The position numbers and the translations under genes are program-made. Below, piece by piece: positions 1 to 8,845 of a stretch of DNA of 18,313 bases (position 1 is its first letter; the number at the start of each line of letters is the position of its first letter). Source of the stretch: Conidiobolus incongruus B7586 (taxonomy: Eukaryota; Entomophthoromycota; Entomophthoromycetes; Entomophthorales; Conidiobolaceae); the NCBI GenBank assembly GCA_000697335.1, contig JNEM01008037.1:1-18313 (forward strand). Direction: 5' to 3'. The notes under the pieces were generated by a model that was not told the DNA's origin, did not search any database, and saw only the letters and a list, made by a program, of their open reading frames with translations.

Positions 1-208
1 TATTAATTTTTAATTAAAATTAATAGTTAATATGTTTTTTTTAAAAAATAATTTTAATAAAGTGATATTAAATATATATTAATCAAGATAAATATAAAAT
101 TAAGTTAATTTACAAAGTTAATTAAGAAATTAAAAAAATATTAAGATTAAAATCAGAAATAATTTTGGAATATTTTATTTACTAAGGCTTAATATCATGA
201 TGGATATA

Positions 209-425
209 TACTAGCCTACAAAAGTAAGTTATAAAATCAAAATTACTTATATATTTACTCATATCTTAAACAATTCTTAATTAAATAAATTTAAATTAAA
301 ATATATAATTTACCTATATTAGTTGATTATAACTAACTATATTTGATTATATTTCATTAATTATTGGTTAATATATCAAAACTTAAAATTTAACCAAGGT
401 GAGTTATAAATTTATGGGTTTATAT
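209..425 (+). repeat. Left inverted repeat of Tc1 element (IR/DR)
   Basis: This is the left terminal inverted repeat. The outer motif at 211-238 (core GTAAGTTATAAAAT) and the inner motif at 395-414 (CAAGGTGAGTTATAAATTTA) share a GTRAGTTATAAA core. They are probably the two transposase binding sites. The stretch between them matches the right repeat imperfectly but recognisably. Confidence 0.85.
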
Positions 426-609
426 CTTAAGAGGGTATAAATAACAAAACTTATATATATATTTTTTTTCTTTTATTATATTATATATATTATAAAATTA
501 ATAAGCTAATATTTTAAAATTAATATTATAATACTTAAATCTCTCTCCAAAAATATTTCCTTAAATATTAATTAACTTCATAATAAAAATAAATTAACTT
601 ATGAGATAA

Positions 610-1530
610 CTAGAATTACTAGTGTTAACTAATTTATTATAGCTAGGGTTATTAAGAATAATGTTAAAAAAACACTTAAATTAAAACTTAAATATATTAA
701 AATTATAGATAAATATAATAAAAAATATATTTGTAAATTAATTAATATAAGTAAATATAATATTACTATAAAAGTATAATAAGAATTATAAAACTATATA
801 AGAATATTAATTAGTATTAATATTATTATATATATTTTATATTAGAATAAAAATTACTCACACTTTAAAAAAAACACCCCCAACTAAAAAAGTTTTATTA
901 TAAAGCTAGGTAAAATTTTAAATGTTTATATTAAAGTTAAATTAAAATTAATTAAAGTTATTTAGTTTAATAAAACAAAAATATATCTTAATAAATCTAA
1001 TAAAAAAATTAGATGTTTCAAAAAAAATTATTTTATAACCATTATGTTATTATAACCTAAAAATACAATGGTGGGTTAATTATAATTTAAAGATATATAT
1101 TATCTTTAAGTATAAAGTATCTTTATAAGGTTGATAAGGGAATTAATATTGAAATATACTAAAGTACTTTAAATAATAAATTAAAAAAATTATTAAATAA
1201 TATAAGTTAAATAAATTAGATATTATTTTCTAACAAAATAATGTTTTTTGTTATACTACAAATTTTATTATTTAATAGCTTAAAAATAACAAAATAACTA
1301 TTATGAAATAACCTCCTTAATCTCTTAATTTTAACCTAATTAAATATTTTTGGGATCAACTAAAAAAATTAATTAAAGCTTTCCCCTTAGTAAAATATTT
1401 AAATTAATTTTAAAAGTATATTTAAGAAACTTAGAATAATATTAGTTTTGTTTAATATAAGAAGTTAGTTAACTCTATACCCCACAAACTTAAAGAAGTT
1501 AGAAAAGCAAAAGATAAATATATTAGATAT
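610..1530 (+). pseudogene. Tc1 transposase remnant (DD34E)
   Basis: Near 630-690 an HTH-like stretch is legible. At 954-980 a frame reads K-V-I-stop-F-N-K-T-K, matching the Tc1 motif VIW-DETK with the first catalytic Asp changed to Asn (codon 969). At 1228-1254 the frame reads F-stop-Q-N-N-V-F-C-Y for the family's FQQDNAPCH, with the second Asp at codon 1237. At 1312-1371 it reads P-P-stop-S-L-N-F-N-L-I-K-Y-F-W-D-Q-L-K-K for PPQSPDLNPIEYFWDQLKK, with Glu at codon 1342. Thirty-four residues separate the second Asp from the Glu. The first Asp is in a different frame from the other two, so at least one indel has occurred. Nearly every departure from the family motif is explained by a C-to-T or G-to-A transition. 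Confidence 0.85.
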
Positions 1531-1546
1531 TAATTTTTTTATCAAT

Positions 1547-1763
1547 ATTAAAACCTGTAAATTTATAACTCACCTTGAGTATACTTTTAGTTTTAATATA
1601 TCAATTAATAATTAATTAAATTTAACTCTATATATTATATTATAAATAAAAAATATATATTAATTACATAGTTTAATATATATTTATTTAAATTAGAATT
1701 GATCAAGATATTAATAGAAATATTTATATTTTTAATTTTATGACTTACTTTTGCAGGCTAGTG
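1547..1763 (-). repeat. Right inverted repeat of Tc1 element (IR/DR)
   Basis: This is the right terminal inverted repeat. The outer motif lies at 1734-1761. The inner motif at 1558-1577 is an exact 20-bp reverse complement of the left inner motif. Inner motifs start 186 bp from the element end on both sides, so the two ends are symmetric. Confidence 0.85.
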
Positions 1764-1765
1764 TA

Positions 1766-2646
1766 TTTTTAAAATTCAATATATAATTGTTTATTTTTTA
1801 TTATTAATTAAATATGTACTAATTATTTTTATTAGTTAAATGATATTAATATGAAACTCTATCAATTCTCATTTTTTGGATATGATTTATTATTTAATTT
1901 AATATTAACAAATGTATACATTAATTTTAATAATAGAAAGTAATCTGAAAATAAATTTTAAATCTAACAATTCGAAATTAACTAAAATTGTCACTTTATA
2001 TTTAGATATATTAAATGATATTAATTATCTAAGTCTGATATAGTAAAGATAGCTTCAATGCAAGTTGTATAGAGATATATGGATATATTGAAACTCATAG
2101 TTGATTAAATAATAAAATCGACAATAATAGCTATATGAACTTTTTGAATAGTTCGAATTCTGTAAATCATTATTTCAATAGAATTAAATACAAATGATTG
2201 AAAGATGAGGAGTTAATACAAATTGTTATGACTTTACATTATAATGTATAATATTATATTAAACCAATATATTACTCCTTTCAATAGTTTCAGAATATAG
2301 TGCTATTATTTTACAATATTGATATTATTTAATTTGATAATGGAATCGTTGAATCATTTTATATATAAATTAAGTATAAATATAAAATTTCCAGTTATTT
2401 AATATAATTTGATAATGTAAATATAATGAATATAGTAAACCTATAAAATGTGAAGATATTCATCAATTTCTACATATAAAGGTAGATATTAACACAACTA
2501 AATCCAAAATATTTTCCTAAATATATCTATAGAAAATATTAACAAGCCTAAATTTGTTTTTCAATTTTTTTTTGAATTTCAAATTGGCATTAATTTTGAT
2601 ATTGGATAATTCCATATTATATTGCTAAGAAAATTATTTAAATAAT
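1766..2646. other. AT-rich intergenic spacer, no feature seen
   Basis: These are about 880 bases of nearly pure A/T sequence between the transposon and the next gene. No frame of convincing codon composition, no RNA gene and no repeat was seen on either strand. Promoter elements for the gene at 2647 probably lie near the right end but cannot be singled out in such AT-rich sequence. Confidence 0.6.
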
Positions 2647-2989
2647 ATGAAGCTAAGTTCTAACAATTTAGACTTAAAACTTGAGCAAATGCATGCGCTC
2701 GTCACCAAGTCTAATGGATTGACCGAGGGGTTCAATTTGACTGATCCTGATCAACGGAAGAGAGTTTTTTTGAATAAAATTGTAACTTTTATTCTAGCCG
2801 AAAAAGAGCATTTGGTAAAAGTGATATAGGACTGAATTGCTGTTAAAAACTCAGTACTCTGCCTTTATATTGTATCTAAGAATTTTAAATAAATCAACTA
2901 ATTATAAATTTTGGATATTGATTATTTTAATTGCAATTGCTACCATTAGTAAATTTATTATTATTATTTTGAAAAATTTATGTTTTTAG
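2647..2989 (+). CDS. Putative small protein with C-terminal membrane segment, unrecognised
   Basis: I do not recognise this protein. The first 56 codons (2647-2814) have clear coding composition, with mixed charged residues, CTC/GTC/ACC codons and much higher GC than the flanks. The ATG sits in an A-rich context. Without splicing the frame would stop at 2827-2829 as a 60-residue protein. A 40-nt intron at 2815-2854 (GTAAAAG...CTCAG) instead joins to a frame ending at the TAG of 2987-2989. That gives about 100 residues with a hydrophobic segment (F-W-I-L-I-I-L-I-A-I-A) near the C-terminus, as in tail-anchored proteins. The second exon is AT-rich, and chance hydrophobic reading of A/T sequence cannot be excluded. 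The first exon is more certain than the model. Confidence 0.4.
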
Positions 2990-3297
2990 TTAGGAGACTA
3001 CTATACCAAATTACCAATTTTTTGGAACAATTAATTAAGAATTTTGTTTGTGAGAAATTCTCAAGAATACAAACTGCAATTTGTTGCCAGTTAAATAATC
3101 ATTCCATCAAATGATTTGATAATGTTTAATATCCGATAAATAATTAAATTTGATCACAAGTTAATCATACCATAAGTTGATATCTGATTAATCGATTATA
3201 ACACTGATTATAATTTTCATAATGTGAATACACTTTAATTCAGTTAATTTAAACAATATAATATTTTGATTTAATCGTTTGAAAAAGGGTATTAGAC
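2990..3297. other. Spacer upstream of the GALT gene
   Basis: This AT-rich sequence contains no convincing coding frame. It probably includes the terminator of the small upstream gene and the promoter of the uridylyltransferase gene. No TATA box or binding site stands out from the background. Confidence 0.55.
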
Positions 3298-4449
3298 ATG
3301 TCTGAATTCGATCCAACTGATCATAGTCACAGGCGTTATAATCCATTACTTGACCAGTGGGTACTATGTTCCCCCCATAGAGCTAAGAGACCTTGGCAAG
3401 GTTCCATGGAAGCTCCCACTCCAAGTCTTCCTAAATACGACCATAAGTGTTATTTGTGTCCTGGTAACACTCGTGTCAACAACGATATTAAAAACCCCGA
3501 ATATAAAGGAGTGTACATCTTTCAAAATGATTTCCCAGCTCTCAAGTTAAATCAACCCGAATCGCCTTCAGTTGCTGAAGAAGATTATCTATTCCAATTG
3601 AAGGGAGCTCAAGGTACATCCCAAGTCATATGCTATTCCGACGATCATAGCGTTACTATGGCAACTATGTCCCAAAATGATATTGGAAAAATTGTACAAG
3701 AGTGGCAAAAACTGTACCAGTATTGGAACGACCAATCCAGGACTGAAGAAAATAAAAGAATCAAATATCTTCAAATTTTTGAAAACAAGGGAGCTGCTAT
3801 GGGGTGTAGTAATCCTCATCCTCACGGTCAGGTTTGGTGCATTGATACCCTGCCTACGGAACCTCAAGCTGAACTTAACAGTCTCCAAAAGTATCGCGAT
3901 CACTTTGGAGGTAAATGTATGTTGTGTACTTACGCTAATCAGGAATCTGCAAAACGTGATCGCGTTGTAGTAGAAAATTCCGAATTTATCTGTGTAGTCC
4001 CATGGTGGGCAGTTTGGCCATTTGAAACTCTAATCCTCTCAAAACGTCACATCCACAATCTCTTAGAATTCGACCATAACTTGATCACCAAGTTGAGCGA
4101 AATTTTACACCAATTAACTGTGAAATATGACAATTTGTTCCATTGTAGCTTCCCCTATTCCATGGGTATTCACCAGAGTCCCTTACCCAACAGTTTAAAA
4201 CCTGAAGAATTGAAGCAGGTAGAATTAAGTCATTTTCATATGCATTTTTATCCTCCTTTGTTGCGAAGCGCTTCAGTTAAGAAGTGGTTAGTAGGGTAAG
4301 CCATTGGTTAACCTCTAAATAATCTTATATTGATATTAACAATACATTATAGTTTTGAGTTGTTATCTGAAGCCCAACGCGATTTGACACCCGAACAAGC
4401 TGCTGAACGTCTTAGAAACTTGTCAGCTGAACATTATTCCAAAAAGTAA
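3298..4449 (+). CDS. GAL7: Galactose-1-phosphate uridylyltransferase
   Basis: This is the second enzyme of the Leloir pathway, transferring UMP from UDP-glucose to galactose-1-phosphate in the cytosol. There are two exons, 3298-4295 and 4353-4449, joined across a 57-nt intron (GTAAGCC...TATAG). The product is 364 residues, the usual size for the family. Visible hallmarks are the CYLCPGNTR zinc motif (Cys51, Cys54), His117 in S-D-D-H-S, and the catalytic H174-P-H176-G-Q-V-W loop, in which His176 is the nucleophile that becomes uridylylated. The C-terminal metal site shows GIHQSP (His292) and HFHMHFYPPLLR (His314, His316). The intron splits a Gly codon. Exon 2 supplies the conserved ending Q-R-D-L-T-P-E-Q-A-A-E-R-L. 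All key residues are present, so the enzyme should be active. The ATG at 3298 gives the normal family N-terminus (F-D-P-T-D-H-S-H-R-R-Y-N-P-L). Confidence 0.97.
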
Positions 4450-4836
4450 CCCTTCTATTAATTCAATTATTATGATCATTCACTAACTCTTTTTCTTTAA
4501 TTTTTGATTATTGGTTTATTTAGATTAATATCTAAAATCTAATGAGGTATTAATTTTTAATAAATATTTTTATATCAAAAGGATAATGTTATGTAACTTT
4601 ATCTTTTTGTATTTTTTTAACTTTTTTCAAAATAAATTATTATGAAATAATTAAAATTAATAAATTTTTTTTAATTATATTAGAAATTATATAAATAAAC
4701 TATCAATTTAATAAGATCAAAATTAATATTAAATTAATAATCTAAATAAAAAATAGAAAAAGGAAATTTAAATTATTGAATTTTGTTTGAAATTATTTTT
4801 GATTAATTTTATTAATGTTATATCAAGGATATTTAG
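4450..4836. other. Spacer that should hold the CENP-X start exon
   Basis: This AT-rich stretch between GALT and the recognisable part of CENP-X probably contains the GALT 3' end (T-rich and AATAAA-like sequence around 4555-4565) and the missing first exon of the next gene. The nearest donor giving an intron of normal length is GTTTGA at 4785, but no ATG precedes it in a usable position. An ATG at 4586 would require a 240-nt intron, unusually long for this window. Confidence 0.5.
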
Positions 4837-5158
4837 AAAGAATTATTTTATCATCTGAATATTGATGAAAATACCAAAAATGGTCTTAGTTCAATATTCC
4901 AATATTGAAGTGCTACTATTGTTTTCTAGTTTCAAAAGATGCTTTATTAGTGATTAACAATTATTTAACAATATTCAAACAAATTTATTTTGGAAATTAT
5001 TATATATTATATTCTCTTAATAGAGTTCAGAACCTCTACTCAGATCACATCAAATCATTCAAGATCAATGGGCTGAATGGTATACTGAAAGTCAGGTTAC
5101 GAATGTTGATATCGAGCATTTGGAGAAGGCGCTACCTCAACTTTTACTAGGTTTATAA
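4837..5158 (+). CDS. CENPX: CENP-X / MHF2 histone-fold protein, 5' end unresolved
   Basis: CENP-X pairs with CENP-S (MHF1) to form a histone-fold complex used at kinetochores and by the FANCM/Mph1 helicase in fork repair. Three exon pieces are visible: 4837-4882, 4930-4976 and 5024-5158. They are joined by a 46-nt GT-AG intron (4883-4929) and by a second gap of 47 nt. The pieces encode K-E-L-F-Y-H-L-N-I-D-E-N-T-K-N, then V-S-K-D-A-L-L-V-I-N-N-Y-L-T-I-F, then a C-terminal exon ending V-D-I-E-H-L-E-K-A-L-P-Q-L-L-L-G-L. This last is the family's signature ending (human VDVDQLEKVLPQLLLDF, from memory). From the first K the model has 75 residues; the human protein has about 81, so only a few N-terminal residues are missing. 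The second intron has no GT or GC donor. Confidence 0.78.
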
Positions 5159-5283
5159 TCGGAGTATTAATCAATATATAATCAAATGAAATATAATCCC
5201 ATAAATAATTTTGAATTTTACTCACTATTTAAAACCTATCAATTTGGTTCAAAAACTATTTTATCGAATAAAAATCAATAAGA

Positions 5284-5988
5284 ATGACATTAAATCAATT
5301 GCCAGTCCATATATTAAGATCTATAATAGACGAATTACCAAATAGAGATTATTTTAATATATCTTTGACATCAAAATTATTTTACAATTTGATTATTAAA
5401 AAAATATATACCCATCCCAAGTTAGAAACCGTTGAACAATTTGAGCAATTCTCCAAAACTATTCAACGCAATCCTCAGTTAGCAAACTTTGTAAAAGCCT
5501 TGAATCTATCAATGATCCCCGCGAGATGGGACAAGATTTCGAGCAATCAAATCGGTGACATTCTGTTAAATTTACCCAATGTTGAAGACTTGAACTTGTG
5601 CCATATCTTGTTAAATGACTCCATCATTCAAATAATCGTCAATCAGTATAAGGAAAAGCTCCAAATTTTGAATTTAGACCACTGTTTCACCATCACGTCA
5701 GAAGCTTTGGGACATCTTGCAGAGTTGAAGAAGTTGAGGGGGTTGGATTTGAGTTTTACCGAATTGAATGATTCTAGTCTTACTGTTATCTTAACTAACT
5801 GTGGTAATCAATTAGAAAGTTTATCTATTGAAGGATGTGAGGAAGTCACTGACGAAAGTGTAAAACTCATAAATAATCTCAAAAATATAAGTTACTGCAA
5901 TTTAGAGGGTTGTTATGGTATCTTGGGCGATTATAATGTTGGTGAGTGGGAATCTATTGGTGGGGATTCCAGCAGTGATGAGGATTAA
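5284..5988 (+). CDS. F-box and leucine-rich-repeat protein (SCF adaptor)
   Basis: This intronless gene encodes 234 residues. Residues about 4-45 form an F-box (L-P-V-H-I-L-R-S-I-I-D-E-L-P-N-R-D, then the S-L-T-S-K-L-F helix), the segment that binds Skp1 in SCF ubiquitin ligases. Residues about 97-215 contain several leucine-rich repeats of the Cys-containing type (V-E-D-L-N-L-C, L-Q-I-L-N-L-D-H-C-F-T-I-T, L-R-G-L-D-L-S, L-E-S-L-S-I-E-G-C-E-E-V-T-D, I-S-Y-C-N-L-E-G-C-Y). These resemble the FBXL2/Grr1 family and would recognise the substrate. The protein ends in an acidic serine-rich tail (S-S-S-D-E-D). It is short for an FBXL protein, but start and stop are clean, so it may be a compact family member. 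The target is unknown. Inside the cell it is expected to be cytosolic or nuclear. Confidence 0.88.
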   Translation: MTLNQLPVHILRSIIDELPNRDYFNISLTSKLFYNLIIKKIYTHPKLETVEQFEQFSKTIQRNPQLANFVKALNLSMIPARWDKISSNQIGDILLNLPNVEDLNLCHILLNDSIIQIIVNQYKEKLQILNLDHCFTITSEALGHLAELKKLRGLDLSFTELNDSSLTVILTNCGNQLESLSIEGCEEVTDESVKLINNLKNISYCNLEGCYGILGDYNVGEWESIGGDSSSDED

Positions 5989-6377
5989 TAGATCCTTTTA
6001 TTTATTGATTATAGAGTAAAAAAATTGTAAAATTAATAAATTATATTAATTGAAGAAATATCAATTAATTTTTTTATTTGAGATTAATTATTTTGAAATA
6101 GCTTTGTAATGTTTCTATTAGTATACAAATTTGAAATTGGATTTAATTGATATTGCTTATTGTTGCAATTAATTTTAATAAACATTTTTACACATAGCTG
6201 TTTGTCATGATATCATTTTTCATATTAAACTTTCAACTTAAAAATCAACTCTAATTTAAATTAATTATTAATATATTAATAATCCCATAATGAAAATTAA
6301 AATTCAAACTATATAAATTAATTTGGTCAAAATTTCTAAATTGTTTTTATTGAATAAATCCAATAATAAATATATAA
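5989..6377. other. Spacer, no feature seen
   Basis: About 390 bases of AT-rich sequence separate the F-box gene from the zinc-knuckle gene. No coding frame, RNA gene or repeat was recognised. It presumably holds the terminator of the former and the promoter of the latter. Confidence 0.6.
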
Positions 6378-7247
6378 ATGACAAGAGTTGCCAAATATAA
6401 GAAAAAATACTTAGATAGTGAAGGATTTAAGGTTACACCTTTAAAACCTTACTCTAAGCCTAATAAAAATGGTATTTAAGTAATTTTTTCAAAATTATAA
6501 AAGCTTTTAACTTTGGAATAGATAAACAAAGTAAGGAAGAACGCAGCGAAGCTAGAAGGTTACAGAGACAGCAACAGAAACAGAAACAAATGGTACTAAA
6601 ATTTATTTTTACAACGATATTCACATAATTAACTCAATAATTTTATAGACTTGTTTTAACTGTAGAGAAACTGGTCACAGCGTTAAAGATTGTCCAAAAG
6701 CTACGACTGACCCAACCAAAGAAGGAACACCGGTAGCTACCGGGATTTGTTATCACTGTGGATCGAGTCAACATACTTCTAAAAACTGTAAACATCCTAA
6801 CAAGAAGGGTAATACATCTAACAATTATAATATGACCAAATAATTAATAGTTACTTATTAGATGCTCCATTTAAATTTGCATCATGTTTCGTATGCCAAG
6901 GGGAAGGTCACTTAGCTTCACAATGTCCCGAAAATGATAAAGGTTTATATCCCAATGGAGGTAGTTGTAAATTCTGTGGTAGTGTAGCGCATTTGGCAAA
7001 GGATTGTAAACCTAATCAACCTCAAGGTAACTCATTTTAATAAATATTATATTTAATATATAATATGTTAATATACGTTGTAGAAGGAGGTTTCAAATTA
7101 GGCAAAATCGACCTCGAACAAGGTGGCGATGACGATGATTTATTCTTAACCTTGCATAAAATGGATCAACACAATCAAAAACAGAAACAAGCTCCCAAAT
7201 CGAAACAAACTGTTAAGAAGAAGGTAGCCAAAGTGGTGAATTTTTAG
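6378..7247 (+). CDS. ZCCHC9: ZCCHC9-like protein with four CCHC zinc knuckles
   Basis: Five exons (6378-6471, 6522-6592, 6649-6808, 6862-7026, 7084-7247) are joined by four GT-AG introns of 50, 56, 53 and 57 nt. They give 217 residues. A basic, Gln/Lys-rich N-terminus is followed by four C-x2-C-x4-H-x4-C knuckles at residues 57-70 (CFNCRETGHSVKDC), 89-102 (CYHCGSSQHTSKNC), 117-130 (CFVCQGEGHLASQC) and 144-157 (CKFCGSVAHLAKDC). Knuckle spacing, the K-G-L-Y-P-N-G-G linker and the terminal K-V-V-N-F match animal ZCCHC9, a nucleolar protein implicated in RNA biogenesis. An acidic D-D-D-D patch follows the knuckles. Such domains bind single-stranded RNA; the exact role in this organism is inferred. 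All zinc ligands are intact and the ATG at 6378 opens the first coding exon. Confidence 0.92.
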
Positions 7248-7565
7248 TTAATATGTAATTTTAAAAGTTATAGAATATATCTTATTCAATACATTTATAA
7301 TTTCAATAGATATTTTAATATAATAAAATAATAATATGACATTTTCAATAGATTAATATCAAAACAATAAAATGAATAGGATCCAAGTTGATTTATTTAT
7401 TTCGATGAATTAATCTAAAATTTCTATTGATTAATGCTTTATTAAATAATATTAATAAAATAATTATTTTAACTTGATGTAAATGAAATAAAGATTAAGT
7501 TTAAAATTGAAATAGTTATAATTGATATTCAATTAACAAGAATACTGAAATAATGGTAAATTCAA
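7248..7565. other. Spacer downstream of ZCCHC9, no feature seen
   Basis: This AT-rich sequence has no coding frame of convincing composition and no recognisable RNA or repeat. The ZCCHC9 transcript probably ends in the first 100-150 bases. Confidence 0.55.
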
Positions 7566-8141
7566 TTTAAAGGATACTTTGATGATATAAACTCAACGAA
7601 TACCAGTCCGACTGCTTGGATGGGGGATGGAAAGGTGAAATTATATGACAATGACATAATTGAAACCAGAGTGATTGTTGACGGAAGAAGGAATAAAATC
7701 AATTTTAATTATTGATGGAAAAAATTGGATGATATATTTGGTGATTTAGATCACATCGTAAGTTAGACTTAATTATGGTTGTGTCACCATTGAAATAAGA
7801 TATGATTATAATAGTCAGTAGTAAATCGAGTTGTTTGACGAATATTAAAGTAAGATCGTTTAAATCATTCCAATGATTTCTGAGAGTTTCAGTTTGCAAT
7901 GCCAAAGAATTACAATTATTGCGAGTATTATAAATAATGAGAAATGGATATTGTTTATAGTGCAATTGGATCCAATTTCAATTAACTTGTTCAATGATCA
8001 AAGTAATAAATTAGATCAAAGGATGTTATCAATGAGTTAATCCGCCCATGATGAACAATAGCCCAATTCAAATCTTTAGTTATAGTCAACAATGGCGATT
8101 TCAATGAAGTATCCTTTAAACTATCTGGAAGATTATTAGAT
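7566..8141 (-). other. Unresolved coding-like stretch, probably minus strand
   Basis: GC content rises above the intergenic level here, but no single frame explains it. On the minus strand, open stretches with plausible composition begin near 8133 (reading E-S-N-N-L-P-D-S-L-K-D-T-S-L), near 7966 down to the stop at 7705, and near 7690 down to a stop just inside 7566 (including Y-N-F-T-F-P-S-P-I-Q-A-V). They lie in different frames and could be exons of one spliced gene or remnants of a decayed one. I found no set of splice sites that joins them convincingly and I recognise no family. The region is bracketed by an exact 14-bp inverted repeat (7566-7579 and 8107-8120, TTTAAAGGATACTT). No target duplication is visible, so a small transposon is not supported. 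Confidence 0.3.
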
Positions 8142-8768
8142 TCAGATTAATTTAAAGGTTTGATCTAATTTTAAGTATGTGGCCAGCATTAACAATAGAA
8201 ATATGCAGCAGGTGAGTGCACATGATGCAAAATAGGGATATCGTTCAAGAAATGAATCATTGGTAAATATAAGTGGATATTGCATTCCTGAAAAGGATAA
8301 AGCTAAGCCAATTATAATGCCTAAGACATATCCCGATATTTTAAATACGCTAACAGGCCTAAAAACTATATTCCTATTTGTAATAGCCGTCAGTTCATAC
8401 AGCATAGTCTCAACTACAAGTACAATTCCCGCAAATACGCCCAACAACTCTATTGCAACCATTGAATGTGTGATCCTTTTACTCATTCCAAGTAAAAGTA
8501 GTGTAAGAGTAGCACCAAAATCACATATTATACTAGACATTTTTCTACCCAATTTTGTTGATGAACAACACCGTGACAAACTTGATATACTTTGAAATAA
8601 AGCAAAAATTGACAAAATTAAATAAAATCCAATTTCTAATACAATTTGCGATAGTTGAAAATCTTGAATCACCTACAAAAATTTATATTAAATTTTAACA
8701 TAAAATGTTCTGGTAATTGCCAAATAACTTAATATCAAACAAATACTAAATGTGCTAGGCTGTAGCAT
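8142..8768 (-). CDS. Multi-pass membrane protein, unrecognised
   Basis: The long minus-strand frame from 8672 to 8142 encodes a strongly hydrophobic protein with about five membrane spans. They lie near I-V-L-E-I-G-F-Y-L-I-L, F-G-A-T-L-T-L-L-L-L, L-L-G-V-F-A-G-I-V-L-V-V, Y-V-L-G-I-I-I-G-L-A-L and A-L-T-C-C-I-F-L-L-L-M-L. It lacks an ATG at its 5' edge and is preceded by a splice acceptor (TTTTTGTAG). A 27-nt candidate intron (8699-8673, GTTAAA...GTAG) would add an exon at 8768-8700 starting M-L-Q-P-S-T-F, for 199 residues in total with one more span. The intron is unusually short, so this 5' end is tentative. The plus-strand frame over the same bases is judged a shadow. I recognise no family; a small integral membrane protein of an internal or plasma membrane is the most that can be said. 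Confidence 0.6.
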
Positions 8769-8845
8769 TCTCAGAACAACGATACAACAAAGTTTGGGTT
8801 AGAATATTGAAGTGATTCAGAAAATTTTAATATCTTTAGGTTTGC

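Larger units (their letters stand above)
209..1763 (+). mobile_element. Decayed Tc1-type DNA transposon with IR/DR ends
   Basis: A 1555-bp element is bounded by imperfect inverted repeats of about 217 bp and flanked on both sides by TA (207-208 and 1764-1765), the target duplication expected of Tc1/mariner elements. Between the ends, on the plus strand, lie remnants of a Tc1-family transposase with the DDE catalytic triad spaced DD34E. Many in-frame stops and at least one frame change make it non-functional. Each end has two copies of a related 20-28 bp motif, the IR/DR layout known from Sleeping Beauty-type Tc1 elements. The element is even more AT-rich than its surroundings. Family and boundaries are read directly; a precise lineage cannot be given without a database search. 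Confidence 0.88.

Noticed and set aside
4905-5150. Continuous 81-codon plus-strand frame over the CENP-X locus
   Set aside because: Only its middle part is true coding sequence; the rest reads the introns and the last exon out of frame. The spliced CENP-X model explains the locus better.
7566-7710. Plus-strand frame reading F-K-G-Y-F-D-D-I-N-S-T with an internal ATG
   Set aside because: Composition is plausible, but the frame is closed by stops on both sides within 150 bases, has no splice signals, and overlaps an equally plausible minus-strand frame; it cannot be supported as a gene.
7566-8120. Small inverted-repeat (MITE-like) element
   Set aside because: The 14-bp termini match exactly but no target-site duplication flanks them, and a 14-bp inverted match is expected by chance several times in this much AT-rich sequence.
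8260-8595. Plus-strand open frame of 111 codons over the membrane-protein gene
   Set aside because: It is the complement of the strongly hydrophobic minus-strand frame, is not preceded by a promoter or splice signals, and has no recognisable domain; the minus-strand reading is far more protein-like.
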